Shown here: piece after piece, positions 24,589-35,392 of the stretch
Layout of the letters: each line of letters starts with the position of its first letter
How positions within the stretch are numbered: the first letter of the stretch is position 1
DNA from: an uncultured Duncaniella sp.
GTDB taxonomy: Bacteria; Bacteroidota; Bacteroidia; Bacteroidales; Muribaculaceae
Length of the DNA stretch: 64,000 nucleotides
Direction of reading: 5' to 3'
Assembly (NCBI GenBank): GCA_910584825.1
Contig: CAJUCI010000003.1
Coordinates: 62,001-126,000 of the forward strand
Made by a program: the position numbers and the translations under genes
The notes under the pieces: generated by a model
What the model saw: only the letters and a program-made list of their open reading frames with translations
Database searches by the model: none
Told to the model about the DNA's origin: nothing

Positions 24589-26067
24589 CTATAGGCTACG
24601 AAGAAACTGTACTGACTTTTCGATGAAGGGGTACATGACGGTGTCGTTCTGGATGAAGGGCACTTCGCGGCGGTAGGCGGCGTGATATTCCTCGATGGCG
24701 GGGGATGACTTGAGCGGGCGGCGGAAGTCGAGTGCCTGGGCGGCGTTGAACAGTTCGATGGCCAGCACGCGCTCGGCGTTGTCGGCCACGCGCAGGAGTT
24801 TGGTGGCTGAGTTGGAGCCCATCGACACGTGGTCTTCCTGACCCTGCGAGGAGGGGATGGAGTCGACGCTCGCAGGCCAGCAGAGGCCCTTGTTCTGGCT
24901 TACAATGGAGGCGGCGGCATACTGGGGTATCATGAAGCCGCTGTTGAGTCCGGGCTTGGCCACGAGGAACGAGGGGAGCGAACGTGCGCCGGATATGAGC
25001 TTGTAGATGCGTCGCTCGGAGATGTTGGCCAGCTCGGCGAGGGCGATGGCGAGGAAGTCCATGGGCAGGGCTATAGGCTCGCCGTGGAAGTTGCCGGCCG
25101 AGACGATGATGTCGGCGTCGGGGAAGACGGTGGGGTTGTCGGTGGGGCTGTTGATTTCGTCCTCGATGCGTGACTTGACGTAGGCGATGGTGTCCTTGAC
25201 GGCTCCGTGCACCTGGGGGATGCAGCGGAATGAGTACGGGTCCTGGACATGCTTCTTGGGGTGGGCGGCTATCTCGCTGCCTGCGAGGTATTCGCGCATG
25301 ACGCGGGCGGTCTCAATCTGCCCCTCGTGGTGGCGCACGCGGTTGACCTCGTCGCCGAACGGCTCGAGGCGTCCGTCAAAGGCGTCGACCGACATGGCGG
25401 CAATCTTGTCGGCGCAGCGGCTCAGACGCAGGGCCTTGATGAGGGCTTCGACGGCGTGGGCCGACATGAACTGTGTGCCGTTGAGTAGGGCGAGGCCTTC
25501 CTTTGACTGCAGTTCGATGGGTCGCCAGCCCATGTTGTCGAGGGCTTCGGAGGCGGGGATTATGTGGCCGTGCCACATCACTTCGCCCAGGCCGAGCAGG
25601 GGGAGGCTGAGGTTGGCGAGGGGGGCGAGGTCGCCCGAGGCTCCGAGCGAGCCTTGGCTGAAGACGACGGGGAGGATGTCGGCGTTGAAGAAGTCGATGA
25701 GCCTCTGGACGGTGGCCAGCTGTACGCCCGAGTTGCCGTAGGAGAGCGACTGTATCTTGAGCAGGAGCATGAGGCGCACTATCTGGGGGGCTACACGTTC
25801 GCCCAGGCCGCAGGCGTGTGACATGACGAGGTTTTTCTGCAACTGCGAGAGGGCTTCCTTGTCGATGGAGATGTTGCAGAGCGAGCCGAAGCCGGTGGTG
25901 ATGCCGTAGATGGGTTCGGTCTGCGACTCCATCTTTTCGTCGAGATACTGACGGCATTTGACTATGCGCTCTTTGGCTTCGTCGGAGAGCGAGAGCGATG
26001 CGTGGCTGTTGAGGATTTCCTCAACCTTTTCTATGGTGAGCCATTCGGCGGAGATTTCGTGATTCAC
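24589..26067 (-). CDS. hutH: Histidine ammonia-lyase
   Basis: 492 residues, close to the family norm of about 500. The MIO-forming tripeptide ASG lies in SLGASGDLAPLANLSLP near residue 145, and YGITTGFGSL near 60 holds the catalytic Tyr. It deaminates L-histidine to urocanate and ammonia, the first step of the pathway, in the cytoplasm. The first in-frame start is GTG at 26067; the next Met is about 50 residues in and would remove conserved sequence, so GTG is preferred. The gap to hutU is 245 bp of repeats (A/T-rich end, facing REP pair, heptamer array), unusual inside a catabolic operon. Confidence 0.97.
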   Translation of the reverse strand: MNHEISAEWLTIEKVEEILNSHASLSLSDEAKERIVKCRQYLDEKMESQTEPIYGITTGFGSLCNISIDKEALSQLQKNLVMSHACGLGERVAPQIVRLMLLLKIQSLSYGNSGVQLATVQRLIDFFNADILPVVFSQGSLGASGDLAPLANLSLPLLGLGEVMWHGHIIPASEALDNMGWRPIELQSKEGLALLNGTQFMSAHAVEALIKALRLSRCADKIAAMSVDAFDGRLEPFGDEVNRVRHHEGQIETARVMREYLAGSEIAAHPKKHVQDPYSFRCIPQVHGAVKDTIAYVKSRIEDEINSPTDNPTVFPDADIIVSAGNFHGEPIALPMDFLAIALAELANISERRIYKLISGARSLPSFLVAKPGLNSGFMIPQYAAASIVSQNKGLCWPASVDSIPSSQGQEDHVSMGSNSATKLLRVADNAERVLAIELFNAAQALDFRRPLKSSPAIEEYHAAYRREVPFIQNDTVMYPFIEKSVQFLRSL

Positions 26068-26074
26068 TACTCTT

Positions 26075-26116
26075 GGAATTTAAAATTTAAAATGGAAAAT
26101 GGAAAATTGGCTGCGC
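26075..26116 (+). repeat. A/T-rich repeat end upstream of hutH
   Basis: GGAATTTAAAATTTAAAATG leads into GGAAAATTGGCTGCGC. It sits just upstream of the hutH start codon on the other strand. No matching inverted end is seen at the hutU side. Confidence 0.8.
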
Positions 26117-26117
26117 T

Positions 26118-26147
26118 GTAGGAGCGACGGCTTTAGCCGTCGATATG
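26118..26147 (+). repeat. REP-like palindrome, copy f
   Basis: A full 30-bp copy that faces copy g across 32 bp. Confidence 0.9.
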
Positions 26148-26179
26148 ATGCGACAAAAGTAACTTATGATACGTTGCTA

Positions 26180-26209
26180 CATATCGACGGCTAAAGCCGT
26201 CGCTCCTAC
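26180..26209 (-). repeat. REP-like palindrome, copy g
   Basis: A full inverted copy that runs directly into heptamer array 4. Confidence 0.9.
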
Positions 26210-26289
26210 AGTCGCATTAGTCGCACGAGTCGCATTCAGTCGCAAGTCGCATTTCAGTCGCATTCCCTGTGAGATGCGACTTTGCGACT
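26210..26289. repeat. AGTCGCA/TGCGACT heptamer array 4
   Basis: Units AGTCGCATT, AGTCGCACG and AGTCGCATTC, then the common core (AAGTCGCATTTCAGTCGCAT, then TGCGACTTTGCGACT). It lies 24 bp from the hutU stop codon. Confidence 0.88.
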
Positions 26290-26312
26290 GCGGCGCATGC
26301 GTGGCGTTTTGC

Positions 26313-28318
<2,006 letters not shown>

Positions 28319-28319
<1 letters not shown>

Positions 28320-28521
28320 CAAATTAAAAATTAAGAATTAAAAATTAAGAATTTCGGTCGCATTTCAGTCGCATCGCAGTCGCGTTCTCTATCAGATGCG
28401 ACTTTGCGACCAAAAGAGGAGGATTTAAGAATTAAGAATTAAAAATTAAAAATGAAGAATTAAGAATTAGGGGTGATGGGATGTGCAATTTTTAATTTTT
28501 CATTCTTAATTTTTAATTTTT
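28319..28521. repeat. Compound repeat between ftcD and hutU: inverted A/T-rich ends around heptamer array 5
   Basis: The left A/T-rich stretch (AAATTAAAAATTAAGAATTA units, 28319-28353) and the right one (TTTTTAATTTTTCATTCTTA, 28487-28521) are inverted. A middle copy lies at 28428-28474. Between them is a short heptamer array (28356-28411: GGTCGCATTTCAGTCGCA, then TGCGACTTTGCGACC). The A/T units differ from those around 19-23 kb (AATTAAAAATTAAG instead of AATTTAAAATGG). The ftcD stop codon and last residues (KIKN) fall inside the right end. Confidence 0.82.
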
Positions 28522-30209
28522 CCTTCAACAATTTGCATCACTTCGGCCTCGAGGCGTTCGGCCTCGGCGGCAATCTCCTCGCCACGGGCGGTCAGCTCGT
28601 CGGCAAGCGCACGGTTCTTAAGCCCTGCGGCGTTAATCTTGACGTTGAGGAGCGCACCGCGCACGGCGGCACGTGCGGCAAGCGCACCCACTCCTGCATC
28701 GCTGACCGACGCGGGATTGCCCTGCTCGGCCATCAGTCGGGCGAGGGGCAGCACCTTGACAGCCTGCTCCATCGTGCGCAGGGGCACACGTGTGGCATAC
28801 TCCGTGGCCTCCTCCAGTGCCTTGGCGCGGGCCTCCTTCTCGGCCTCGGTGCCCTTGGGCATGGCAAAGACGGCCATGATGCGGTTGAACGCCTCGGTGT
28901 CCTCGTCGACGAGTGCCATGAGCGAGTCGACAAGCACCCTGCCCTGTTCGGCAGCGTCAGAGAACTCCTTCCAGCGGTCATCCCAACCGGCCTTGTGGGC
29001 CGAGAGATTGGCCACCATCGTGGCAAGCGCGGCTCCGAGCGAACCCATGTAGGCCGAGATGGAGCCACCGCCGGGAGCGGGCGACTCCGAGGCCGTCTCG
29101 TCGGCAAAGGCGCGGCAGGTCATGTCGACCAGCTTGCGGCCACCGGCCTCAGAGGCTATCATATACTCGATAATCTTCTCGTCGGGGTCAAAGGGCTTCA
29201 GCTCGTCGAGGCCCATCGACTTCACGGCCATGCGTATGATTTCGCTCTCGGGCAGACCTGAGGAGCGTTGCTGTTTGTGCAGGAAATAGCGTCCGGCATC
29301 GGTGATGGCACTCTTGGGCACAAGTCCCACAATCTCGGTGCCCGTCACGCGTATGCCGCGCTCGTTGGCCGCACGGCTCACCTCGTCAAAGGCCACATGG
29401 AGCGGGGTGCGGGTGATGTCGGTTATATTCATCGACACCTGGGCTATGCCGTATTCGTCGATATACCATCCTATGGCCTTGGTGGCGGGCAGGGTGCCGG
29501 GCTTCCACATAGGCTTGCCCTCGGCATCGGTCAGGGGCTTGCCGTTGGGCTTGCCACCCTCGCGCACGGGGCGGCCCTTCTCGCGCACGTCAAAGGCTAT
29601 GGCATTGGCACGGCGGGTCGAGGTGGTGTTGAGGTTGAAATTGACGGCTATCAGGAAGTTGCGCGCACCGATGGTGGTGGCACCCGTGCGGGCTGCGGCC
29701 TCGTCAAACGGACGGTTGCCGAAGTCGGGACCCTCGGCCTCACTGCCCATGCGGTCGGCAAGAGCCTCGTATTCACCCTTGCGGCACACGGCCAAGTTCT
29801 TGCGCTCGGGGCGGTAGGCGGCAGCCTCGTAGCAATAGACAGGAATGCCGAGTTCGTCGGCCACCCTGCGGGCAAGCTGTCGCGACAACTCGGCACACTC
29901 CTCAAGCGTAACACCGCTCACGGGCACGAACGGACACACGTCGGTGGCACCCATGCGCGGATGTGCGCCGTGGTGATGTCGCATGTCTATGAGTTCGGCA
30001 GCCTTCTTTATGCCCTGAAATGCAGCCTCGGCCACATCCTCGGGCGAGCCTACGAAAGTGACCACCGTGCGGTTGGTGGCCTCGCCCGGGTCGACGTCGA
30101 GCAGACGCACGGCCGATGCCGAGGTTATGGCGTCGGTAATCGCCTTTATCACACTCTTATCACGTCCCTCACTGAAATTGGGGACACACTCTATCAGCCT
30201 TTGTTCCAT
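28506..30209 (-). CDS. ftcD: Bifunctional glutamate formimidoyltransferase / formimidoyltetrahydrofolate cyclodeaminase
   Basis: 567 residues. The N-terminal formiminotransferase domain spans about 1-330 (ECVPNFSEGRDKSVIKAITD, then DVDPGEATNRTVVTFVG and HHHGAHPRMGATDVCPFVPV). The C-terminal cyclodeaminase domain spans about 360-567 (SESPAPGGGSISAYMGSLGA). It moves the formimino group of N-formiminoglutamate to tetrahydrofolate, releasing glutamate, then forms methenyl-THF and ammonia. This finishes histidine breakdown and feeds folate one-carbon pools. It is the first gene of the minus-strand hut operon. The last residues (KIKN) and the stop come from an A/T-rich repeat. A 200-bp palindromic element lies upstream. 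Confidence 0.97.
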   Translation of the reverse strand: MEQRLIECVPNFSEGRDKSVIKAITDAITSASAVRLLDVDPGEATNRTVVTFVGSPEDVAEAAFQGIKKAAELIDMRHHHGAHPRMGATDVCPFVPVSGVTLEECAELSRQLARRVADELGIPVYCYEAAAYRPERKNLAVCRKGEYEALADRMGSEAEGPDFGNRPFDEAAARTGATTIGARNFLIAVNFNLNTTSTRRANAIAFDVREKGRPVREGGKPNGKPLTDAEGKPMWKPGTLPATKAIGWYIDEYGIAQVSMNITDITRTPLHVAFDEVSRAANERGIRVTGTEIVGLVPKSAITDAGRYFLHKQQRSSGLPESEIIRMAVKSMGLDELKPFDPDEKIIEYMIASEAGGRKLVDMTCRAFADETASESPAPGGGSISAYMGSLGAALATMVANLSAHKAGWDDRWKEFSDAAEQGRVLVDSLMALVDEDTEAFNRIMAVFAMPKGTEAEKEARAKALEEATEYATRVPLRTMEQAVKVLPLARLMAEQGNPASVSDAGVGALAARAAVRGALLNVKINAAGLKNRALADELTARGEEIAAEAERLEAEVMQIVEGKIKN

Positions 30210-30540
30210 GGATATTATGAACTGATTGTTGTTTTGAGATTAGACCTTTGTAGTAACTATAAGTAACTCTTGTAAATTAACCGATATAAATAACTCCTGT
30301 AGACCCTTTGGGTTAATCTTTTATACACTCTGCGAATATATTTTGGTCAAAATCAAGCTTTTCATCGGTCGTTTATGACTATAAACTCCCTCTTCAAATC
30401 TCGATTTTGCCTCAAAATATATCCTCAGATTGTATAAATTAATTTACAAGAGTTACTTATGACACAAAATTACAAATAAAAAATGGATTTAGGCGATGCC
30501 TCGTGACATGTTATTAAACACATCGTGCGCGGCTGTAGGG
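30210..30540. other. 331-bp AT-rich region upstream of ftcD
   Basis: No gene is seen. It contains the palindromic element at 30260-30459 and AT-rich flanks. The hut promoter should lie here, near 30210-30260 on the minus strand, but I cannot point to a clean TTTG/TAnnTTTG pair. It separates the esterase gene from the hut operon. Confidence 0.6.
30260..30459. repeat. 200-bp palindromic element (MITE-like or large hairpin)
   Basis: The terminal 21-bp arms (30260-30280, TAAGTAACTCTTGTAAATTA plus A, with 30439-30459) are perfectly inverted. A second inner pair (30321-30357 with 30400-30437; words TTATACACTCTGCGAATATA and ATTTTGCCTCAAAATATATC) is about 80 percent complementary. A small central hairpin GTTTAT...ATAAAC is also present. 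There is no coding capacity. It is AT-rich, unlike the REP and heptamer repeats. Confidence 0.88.
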
Positions 30541-31362
30541 CTACAGCATGCGCAGCCACTTCTCAAGCTCGCCGGTCCACTGGCGTTTGTAGGTGAACGT
30601 GTCGCGGAATCCCCATCCGTGTCCGCCGGTGGGATAGATGTGCATCGACACGGGCACACCGTTGGCCGTCAGCGCGTTGAAATAATCTATGGAGTTGGCC
30701 GGAGGCACTACGCGGTCATCGGCCGAGAGCATGATGAACGCCTGCGGGGTAGACTTGCCGACATGCAGCTCGTTGGAATACTCGCGCACCAGAGCCTCGT
30801 CGGCATCCTTGCCCAGCAGATTCTCACGCGAACCCTTATGGGTGACACCCGCATTCATCGTGACGACGGGATAGAACAGCACCTGGAAGTCAGGGCGCGA
30901 GAGCGAGTCGGGATAATGCGTAGCAAGCGTCGAGGCGAGGTGTCCGCCGGCCGAGGCACCCATTATGCCTATCTTCTCAGGGTCAATCCCCCACTCCGCC
31001 GCATGACTGCGCACCAGCCGCACGGCATCGGCGGCATCGCTCACCGGCACATCGTGACGGCCCTGCGGCAGACGGTATTTCAGCACCACATACGTGATGC
31101 CCTGGGCGTTGAACCATCCGGCCATATCGTGCCCCTCATGTCCGCTGGCCTGATGCGTATAGCCACCTCCGGGACACATCACGACGGCTGTGCCGTTGGG
31201 ACGGGCAGGACGGTAGACGGTAATGCCGGGATTGGTCGTGAGGTCTTTCATGTCGATATGCACACCCTTGGCCTCGGGATTGTGCAGGAGCATCTCAATC
31301 TTCTCCTGCGCTGTGGCCGCAAGCCCCACAAGGGCCATGACGGCAAATAAGATTCTTCTCAT
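30541..31362 (-). CDS. Exported alpha/beta-hydrolase (BD-FAE/acetyl-xylan-esterase-like)
   Basis: 273 residues from the ATG at 31362, which starts a clear Sec signal (MRRILFAVMALVGLAATAQ). An upstream extension of the frame would read through the heptamer repeat and is rejected. The oxyanion stretch is PGGGYTHQASGHEG near residue 66, the nucleophile elbow GIMGASAGGHLAS near 135, the acid SADDRVVP near 215, and the histidine GGHGWGF near 248: a complete Ser-Asp-His set. It probably deacylates carbohydrates in the periplasm or outside the cell. It is alone between repeat elements and the hut operon. Confidence 0.9.
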   Translation of the reverse strand: MRRILFAVMALVGLAATAQEKIEMLLHNPEAKGVHIDMKDLTTNPGITVYRPARPNGTAVVMCPGGGYTHQASGHEGHDMAGWFNAQGITYVVLKYRLPQGRHDVPVSDAADAVRLVRSHAAEWGIDPEKIGIMGASAGGHLASTLATHYPDSLSRPDFQVLFYPVVTMNAGVTHKGSRENLLGKDADEALVREYSNELHVGKSTPQAFIMLSADDRVVPPANSIDYFNALTANGVPVSMHIYPTGGHGWGFRDTFTYKRQWTGELEKWLRML

Positions 31363-31393
31363 GGTGAAAAAGTTATGATTGGTAATGGTTTGG

Positions 31394-31473
31394 AGTCGCA
31401 ATAGTCGCACAAATGCGACTGACATGCGACTGATGCGACTGTGCGACTCTTATGCGACTGCGACTTTGCGACT
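31394..31473. repeat. AGTCGCA/TGCGACT heptamer array 6
   Basis: AGTCGCAATAGTCGCAC, then about five TGCGACT units, ending TGCGACTGCGACTTTGCGAC. It lies 31 bp upstream of the esterase start, where it may affect its promoter. Confidence 0.88.
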
Positions 31474-31489
31474 GATAGGAGCGACGCTG

Positions 31490-31519
31490 GTAGGAGCGAC
31501 GGCTTTAGCCGTCGATATG
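31490..31519 (+). repeat. REP-like palindrome, copy h
   Basis: A full copy, preceded by a partial copy (TAGGAGCGACGCTGG, about 31476-31490). It faces copy i. Confidence 0.9.
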
Positions 31520-31556
31520 GAGCTACGTATCAGGAAAGGGGATAGTTTTGTCGTGT

Positions 31557-31586
31557 CATATCGACGGCTAAAGCCGTCGCTCCTAC
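31557..31586 (-). repeat. REP-like palindrome, copy i
   Basis: A full inverted copy. The spacer to copy h (ACGTATCAGGAAAGGGGATA, then TTTTGTCGTG) resembles the segment before copy c, so pair plus spacer form one unit. Confidence 0.9.
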
Positions 31587-31590
31587 CTGC

Positions 31591-31635
31591 GGCGCAGCTT
31601 AATTTTCCATTTTAAATTTTAAATTTTCAATTTTC
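31591..31635 (-). repeat. A/T-rich repeat end encoding the YitT-like C-terminus
   Basis: GGCGCAGCTTAATTTTCC, then TTTTAAATTTTAAATTTTCA. On the minus strand it supplies the last codons (KLKI) and stop of the downstream membrane-protein gene. Confidence 0.8.
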
Positions 31636-32557
31636 TCGGTTTGAGCTTGAGTGTATCGAATCCGTTGCCCCACACTCCGCGCACGTCACAGTCAGTGATA
31701 TACGCCCCGGGGTCGACCTCATGCACTATATGGAAAATCTCGGGCGTGTTGTACTGACGGCACCACACCAACAGCAACACACGGCTCGTGCCGGTCCAGT
31801 AGCCGTGACTGTCGATGGTAGTGACCCCTCGGCCGGTCTCGTGGGTGATACGATAGGCTATCTCCTCCCACTTGTCAGAGAGGATGAAAAACTGTATCGT
31901 CTGCTTGTCAGCCCCGATGAAACGGTCGGCTATATAGGAATACACGAATATGGCCACCCAGCCGTAGATGATGGTCTCCGTGCGTGCCTGTATGCGCGCC
32001 TCCATATCGCCCCCGTCAAAGGGGAGGAAGAACGACACAGCCACTATCGACATGTCTACAATCATCATCGTGCGCCCGACGCTTATCGAGCTGACCCGCT
32101 CCATCACCGCCGCGATGATGTCGGTGCCTCCCGCCGTGCCGTTGTGGCAGAAGTAGACACCGATGCCCACGCCACACAGCGTCGAGCCCATGAGCACGCT
32201 CAGGGTCATGTCGGTCACAAGCGGCGGACGCGAGGTGAAGTAGGCCTCAATCGAGCCGATGAGCAGCGACAGCACCGAGGCACCGAACACCGTCCTGACC
32301 ACGAAACTCTGGCCGAGATACCTGTAGGCGCATATCAGCAACAGTATATTGCCGCCATACATGGCCACGGCCACGGGTATGTTCTGACCCGAGAAGTAAT
32401 ATACAAGCGTTCCGAAACCCGACATACCGCCAATCACGACGTGATGCGGAAGTATGAACACGGTGAAGCCCACGGCATAGACCATCATGCCGAGGATAAT
32501 GTAGAGATAGTCACGTCCGTTGTTGACGAGCTGGCTGCATGCCCGCTGGAAATCCAT
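31619..32557 (-). CDS. YitT-family membrane protein (DUF161/DUF2179)
   Basis: 312 residues. Five to six transmembrane segments fill about 20-205 (YLYIILGMMVYAVGFTVFIL at the start; GVGIGVYFCHNGTAGGTDII near 130). A soluble C-terminal DUF2179 domain of about 80 residues follows (ETGRGVTTIDSHGYWTGTSR). The family is found widely in Firmicutes and Bacteroidetes inner membranes and its role is unsettled; some members are linked to transport. The last residues (KLKI) and stop are encoded by an A/T-rich repeat. It follows clpC on the same strand beyond a terminator hairpin. Confidence 0.9.
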   Translation of the reverse strand: MDFQRACSQLVNNGRDYLYIILGMMVYAVGFTVFILPHHVVIGGMSGFGTLVYYFSGQNIPVAVAMYGGNILLLICAYRYLGQSFVVRTVFGASVLSLLIGSIEAYFTSRPPLVTDMTLSVLMGSTLCGVGIGVYFCHNGTAGGTDIIAAVMERVSSISVGRTMMIVDMSIVAVSFFLPFDGGDMEARIQARTETIIYGWVAIFVYSYIADRFIGADKQTIQFFILSDKWEEIAYRITHETGRGVTTIDSHGYWTGTSRVLLLVWCRQYNTPEIFHIVHEVDPGAYITDCDVRGVWGNGFDTLKLKPRKLKI

Positions 32558-32606
32558 GGTAAAACGAAGGTTGAAATGTGATGGATGAAATGATTGGATA
32601 TGAGAA

Positions 32607-32648
32607 AGAGCGTGCCTGCCCCCTCGGTTGCGGGAGTAAGCACGCTCT
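32607..32648 (-). terminator. Terminator downstream of clpC
   Basis: AGAGCGTGC (32607-32615) pairs perfectly with GCACGCTCT (32640-32648). On the minus strand it is followed by TTTCTCATA. It sits between the clpC stop and the YitT-like gene. Confidence 0.7.
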
Positions 32649-32694
32649 ATTTATGTATCGGTTAGCCGCAGGGCGCGACGGTCGTGTCAGCGAC

Positions 32695-35277
32695 CTACTC
32701 TGCTGCCTTGGGGGTGCGTATCTCGGTGGTGAGCTTGTCGTCGCCCTGAGTGTACGACACGTATATCTCGTCGCCCGGCTTGACGTTGCCCTCGATGATA
32801 AGCTCGGCCAGCGCATCCTCGAGATACTTCTGGATGGCCCTCTTGAGCGGGCGGGCACCGAACTGCGAGTCATAACCCTTGTCGGCCACGAAGTCACGCG
32901 CCTCGTCGGCCACGGTGAGGGTGTAGCCCAGCTGCGCCACGCGCTTGTAGAATCCGGCCAGCTCGATGTCGATAATCTTGAAGATTGAATCGCGGTTGAG
33001 GGGGTCGAACATCACGATGTCGTCGATACGGTTGAGGAACTCGGGGGCAAACGCCTTGTTCAACGCCTTGCGTATCACGCCTTGGCTCACCTCCTTGTCG
33101 TCGGCCGGACGCGGGTTGAAGCCGATGCCTCCGCCGAAGTCCTTGAGCTGACGCGAGCCGATGTTGGAGGTCATGATGAGAATGGTGTTCTTGAAGTCCA
33201 CACGGCGTCCGAGCGAGTCGGTCAGACGCCCCTCGTCCATCACCTGCAGCAGCAGGTTGAACACATCGGGATGAGCCTTCTCAATCTCGTCGAGCAGCAC
33301 TATCGAATAGGGGTGGCGGCGCACTTTCTCGGTGAGCTGTCCGCCCTCCTCGTAGCCTACGTAGCCCGGAGGCGCACCCACGAGGCGCGACACCGTGAAC
33401 TTCTCCATATACTCGCTCATGTCGATGCGTATCAGCGAGTCAGACGAGTCAAACATATACTCGGCCAGCTTCTTGGCCAGATGCGTCTTGCCCACGCCTG
33501 TCGGGCCGAGGAAGAGGAATGTGCCGATGGGCTTCGAGGGGTCTTTCAGACCGATGCGGTTGCGCTGTATAGCCTTGACAATCTTCTCGATGGCCGTGTC
33601 CTGACCGATAATCTGCCTCTTGATGGCCGGAGCCATCTCCTTGAGTCTCTTTCCCTCGGCCTGGGCTATGCGCTGCACGGGCACACCTGTCATCATGGCC
33701 ACGACCTCGGCCACCTTATCCTCGTCGACAGTCTCGCGCATCGTGGCGAGCTTCTCCTGCCACTCGGCGTTGGCCGCGTCAAGCTGGGTCTTGAGCTGCT
33801 GTTCGCGGTCACGGTAAGAGGCGGCTTTCTCGAAGTTCTGAGCCTGGGCGGCACGCAGCTTCTCGGCGGCGGCCTCGTTAATCTCACGCTCCAGCTCCTC
33901 GATGGCGGCGGGCACGGCTATGTTGGTCACGTGCACACGGCTTCCGGCCTCGTCCATCGCGTCGATGGCCTTGTCGGGGAAATTGCGGTCGCTTATGTAA
34001 CGCTCCGTGAGCGAGACGCATGCGTCAAGAGCCTCGGGAGTGTATATTACATTATGGTGTGCCTCATACTTCTCGCGTATGTTGTCGAGAATCACGCGGG
34101 TCTCCTCGGGGGTGGTAGGCTCCACCATCACCTTCTGGAAACGGCGTTCGAGCGCACCGTCATTCTCGATGTTCTTGCGGTACTCGTCGAGCGTCGTAGC
34201 TCCGATGCACTGTATCTCGCCGCGCGCGAGGGCGGGCTTGAGCAGATTGGCGGCATCCATCGAACCGGCGGCGTTGCCCGCTCCTACGATGGTGTGAAGC
34301 TCATCGATAAAGAGGATGACATTCTTGTTCTTGGCAAGCTCGTCAAGAATCCCCTTGATGCGCTCCTCAAACTGTCCGCGATACTTCGTACCGGCCACGA
34401 GCGATGCCATGTCGAGCGACACCACGCGCTTGTCGAAGAGTATTCTCGACACCTTGCGCTTGACGATGCGCAGGGCCAAGCCCTCGACGATGGCCGACTT
34501 GCCCACACCCGGCTCGCCGATGAGCACGGGGTTGTTCTTCTTGCGGCGGCTGAGTATCTGAGCCAGACGCTCGATTTCCACGTCACGTCCCACCACGGGG
34601 TCGAGACGGTTCTCCTCGGCGGCCTGGGTCATGTCATAGCCATACTTGTCGAGCATGGGGGTGTCGGAGTTGCCACGTGCCCCACCCGACTGCGACGGAC
34701 GCTGGCGCGACGCACTGTCACGTCCGCCCGCTGACTGTCCGGGAGCCGAGGGTGCCTCGTCGTCATCCTCGTCCTCGTCGTCGTCACCATCGCGCTGCAG
34801 GCTCATGGGCTGGTCGGTTCCGGCCGCGAGGATGCGGTAGAGCGACTCGTAGGTCACACCCGCACGGCGGAAGGGGTCCATGAACGACGAGTTCTGCGCG
34901 TCGGAGTTATGAAAGATGGCCAGGAGCAGATGCACCGTGTCCACCATATTGCTCTTGAGCATACGTGCCTCGAGCACACTGAGCTTGATGATACGGCCCG
35001 TGAGGTCGCTGAGCGACACGTCTGACAGGGCCACGTTGCCCGTATATCCGTTCTCGGCGGCGGCATTGAACAGCTCCTTGTCGAGCGTGTCATGCAGCTG
35101 CTGGGCCGAGCTCCCGCGCGATGCACGGCTCACGAGCTTCGAGGCCTCGGATTCGGGGTCGGAGATGAGAGCCAGCAGCAGATGCTCCGGCATGACATAA
35201 CGGCTGTTATGACTCGCGGCAACACCCGGCGTAGAGTTGACTGTCTCCTTGAATTTCTGTGAATATACTGTTTCCAT
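32695..35277 (-). CDS. clpC: ClpC-type ATP-dependent Clp protease ATPase subunit
   Basis: 860 residues from the ATG at 35277 (METVYSQKFKE); an earlier frame start adds a non-conserved tail. Order: Clp N-domain repeats about 1-150; a disordered acid-rich linker about 165-215 (GDDDEDEDDDEAPS); AAA+ D1 with GEPGVGKSAIVEG near 250; a short coiled/UVR-like middle near 450 (NFEKAASYRDREQQLKTQLD); and AAA+ D2 with GPTGVGKTHLAKK near 580. A GIGF loop near 720 matches the (I/V)GF tripeptide that docks ClpP. It unfolds protein substrates for degradation in the cytoplasm. ClpB is less likely because the long middle coiled coil is missing and the ClpP loop is present. Confidence 0.93.
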   Translation of the reverse strand: METVYSQKFKETVNSTPGVAASHNSRYVMPEHLLLALISDPESEASKLVSRASRGSSAQQLHDTLDKELFNAAAENGYTGNVALSDVSLSDLTGRIIKLSVLEARMLKSNMVDTVHLLLAIFHNSDAQNSSFMDPFRRAGVTYESLYRILAAGTDQPMSLQRDGDDDEDEDDDEAPSAPGQSAGGRDSASRQRPSQSGGARGNSDTPMLDKYGYDMTQAAEENRLDPVVGRDVEIERLAQILSRRKKNNPVLIGEPGVGKSAIVEGLALRIVKRKVSRILFDKRVVSLDMASLVAGTKYRGQFEERIKGILDELAKNKNVILFIDELHTIVGAGNAAGSMDAANLLKPALARGEIQCIGATTLDEYRKNIENDGALERRFQKVMVEPTTPEETRVILDNIREKYEAHHNVIYTPEALDACVSLTERYISDRNFPDKAIDAMDEAGSRVHVTNIAVPAAIEELEREINEAAAEKLRAAQAQNFEKAASYRDREQQLKTQLDAANAEWQEKLATMRETVDEDKVAEVVAMMTGVPVQRIAQAEGKRLKEMAPAIKRQIIGQDTAIEKIVKAIQRNRIGLKDPSKPIGTFLFLGPTGVGKTHLAKKLAEYMFDSSDSLIRIDMSEYMEKFTVSRLVGAPPGYVGYEEGGQLTEKVRRHPYSIVLLDEIEKAHPDVFNLLLQVMDEGRLTDSLGRRVDFKNTILIMTSNIGSRQLKDFGGGIGFNPRPADDKEVSQGVIRKALNKAFAPEFLNRIDDIVMFDPLNRDSIFKIIDIELAGFYKRVAQLGYTLTVADEARDFVADKGYDSQFGARPLKRAIQKYLEDALAELIIEGNVKPGDEIYVSYTQGDDKLTTEIRTPKAAE

Positions 35278-35392
35278 TAAATAGCCTTGGTCTAATAAAG
35301 TGATGAGTGTTATAGTTTTTCTTGTATAACAAAAACCATGCCAAAAAGTGCGCTGAAAAAGCACGAAATGTTAACTTCTCAGTGAATTTTTG

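Noticed and set aside
31363..31425. 21-residue N-terminal extension of the esterase
   Set aside because: The extension is encoded partly by the heptamer repeat. The signal peptide begins at the ATG at 31362.
33082..34734. 550-codon open frame on the plus strand opposite clpC
   Set aside because: clpC on the minus strand has all expected motifs. The plus frame is His/Leu/Val-rich shadow sequence.
32695..35277. ClpB disaggregase reading
   Set aside because: The long ClpB middle coiled coil is missing and a GIGF ClpP-docking loop is present, so ClpC fits better.
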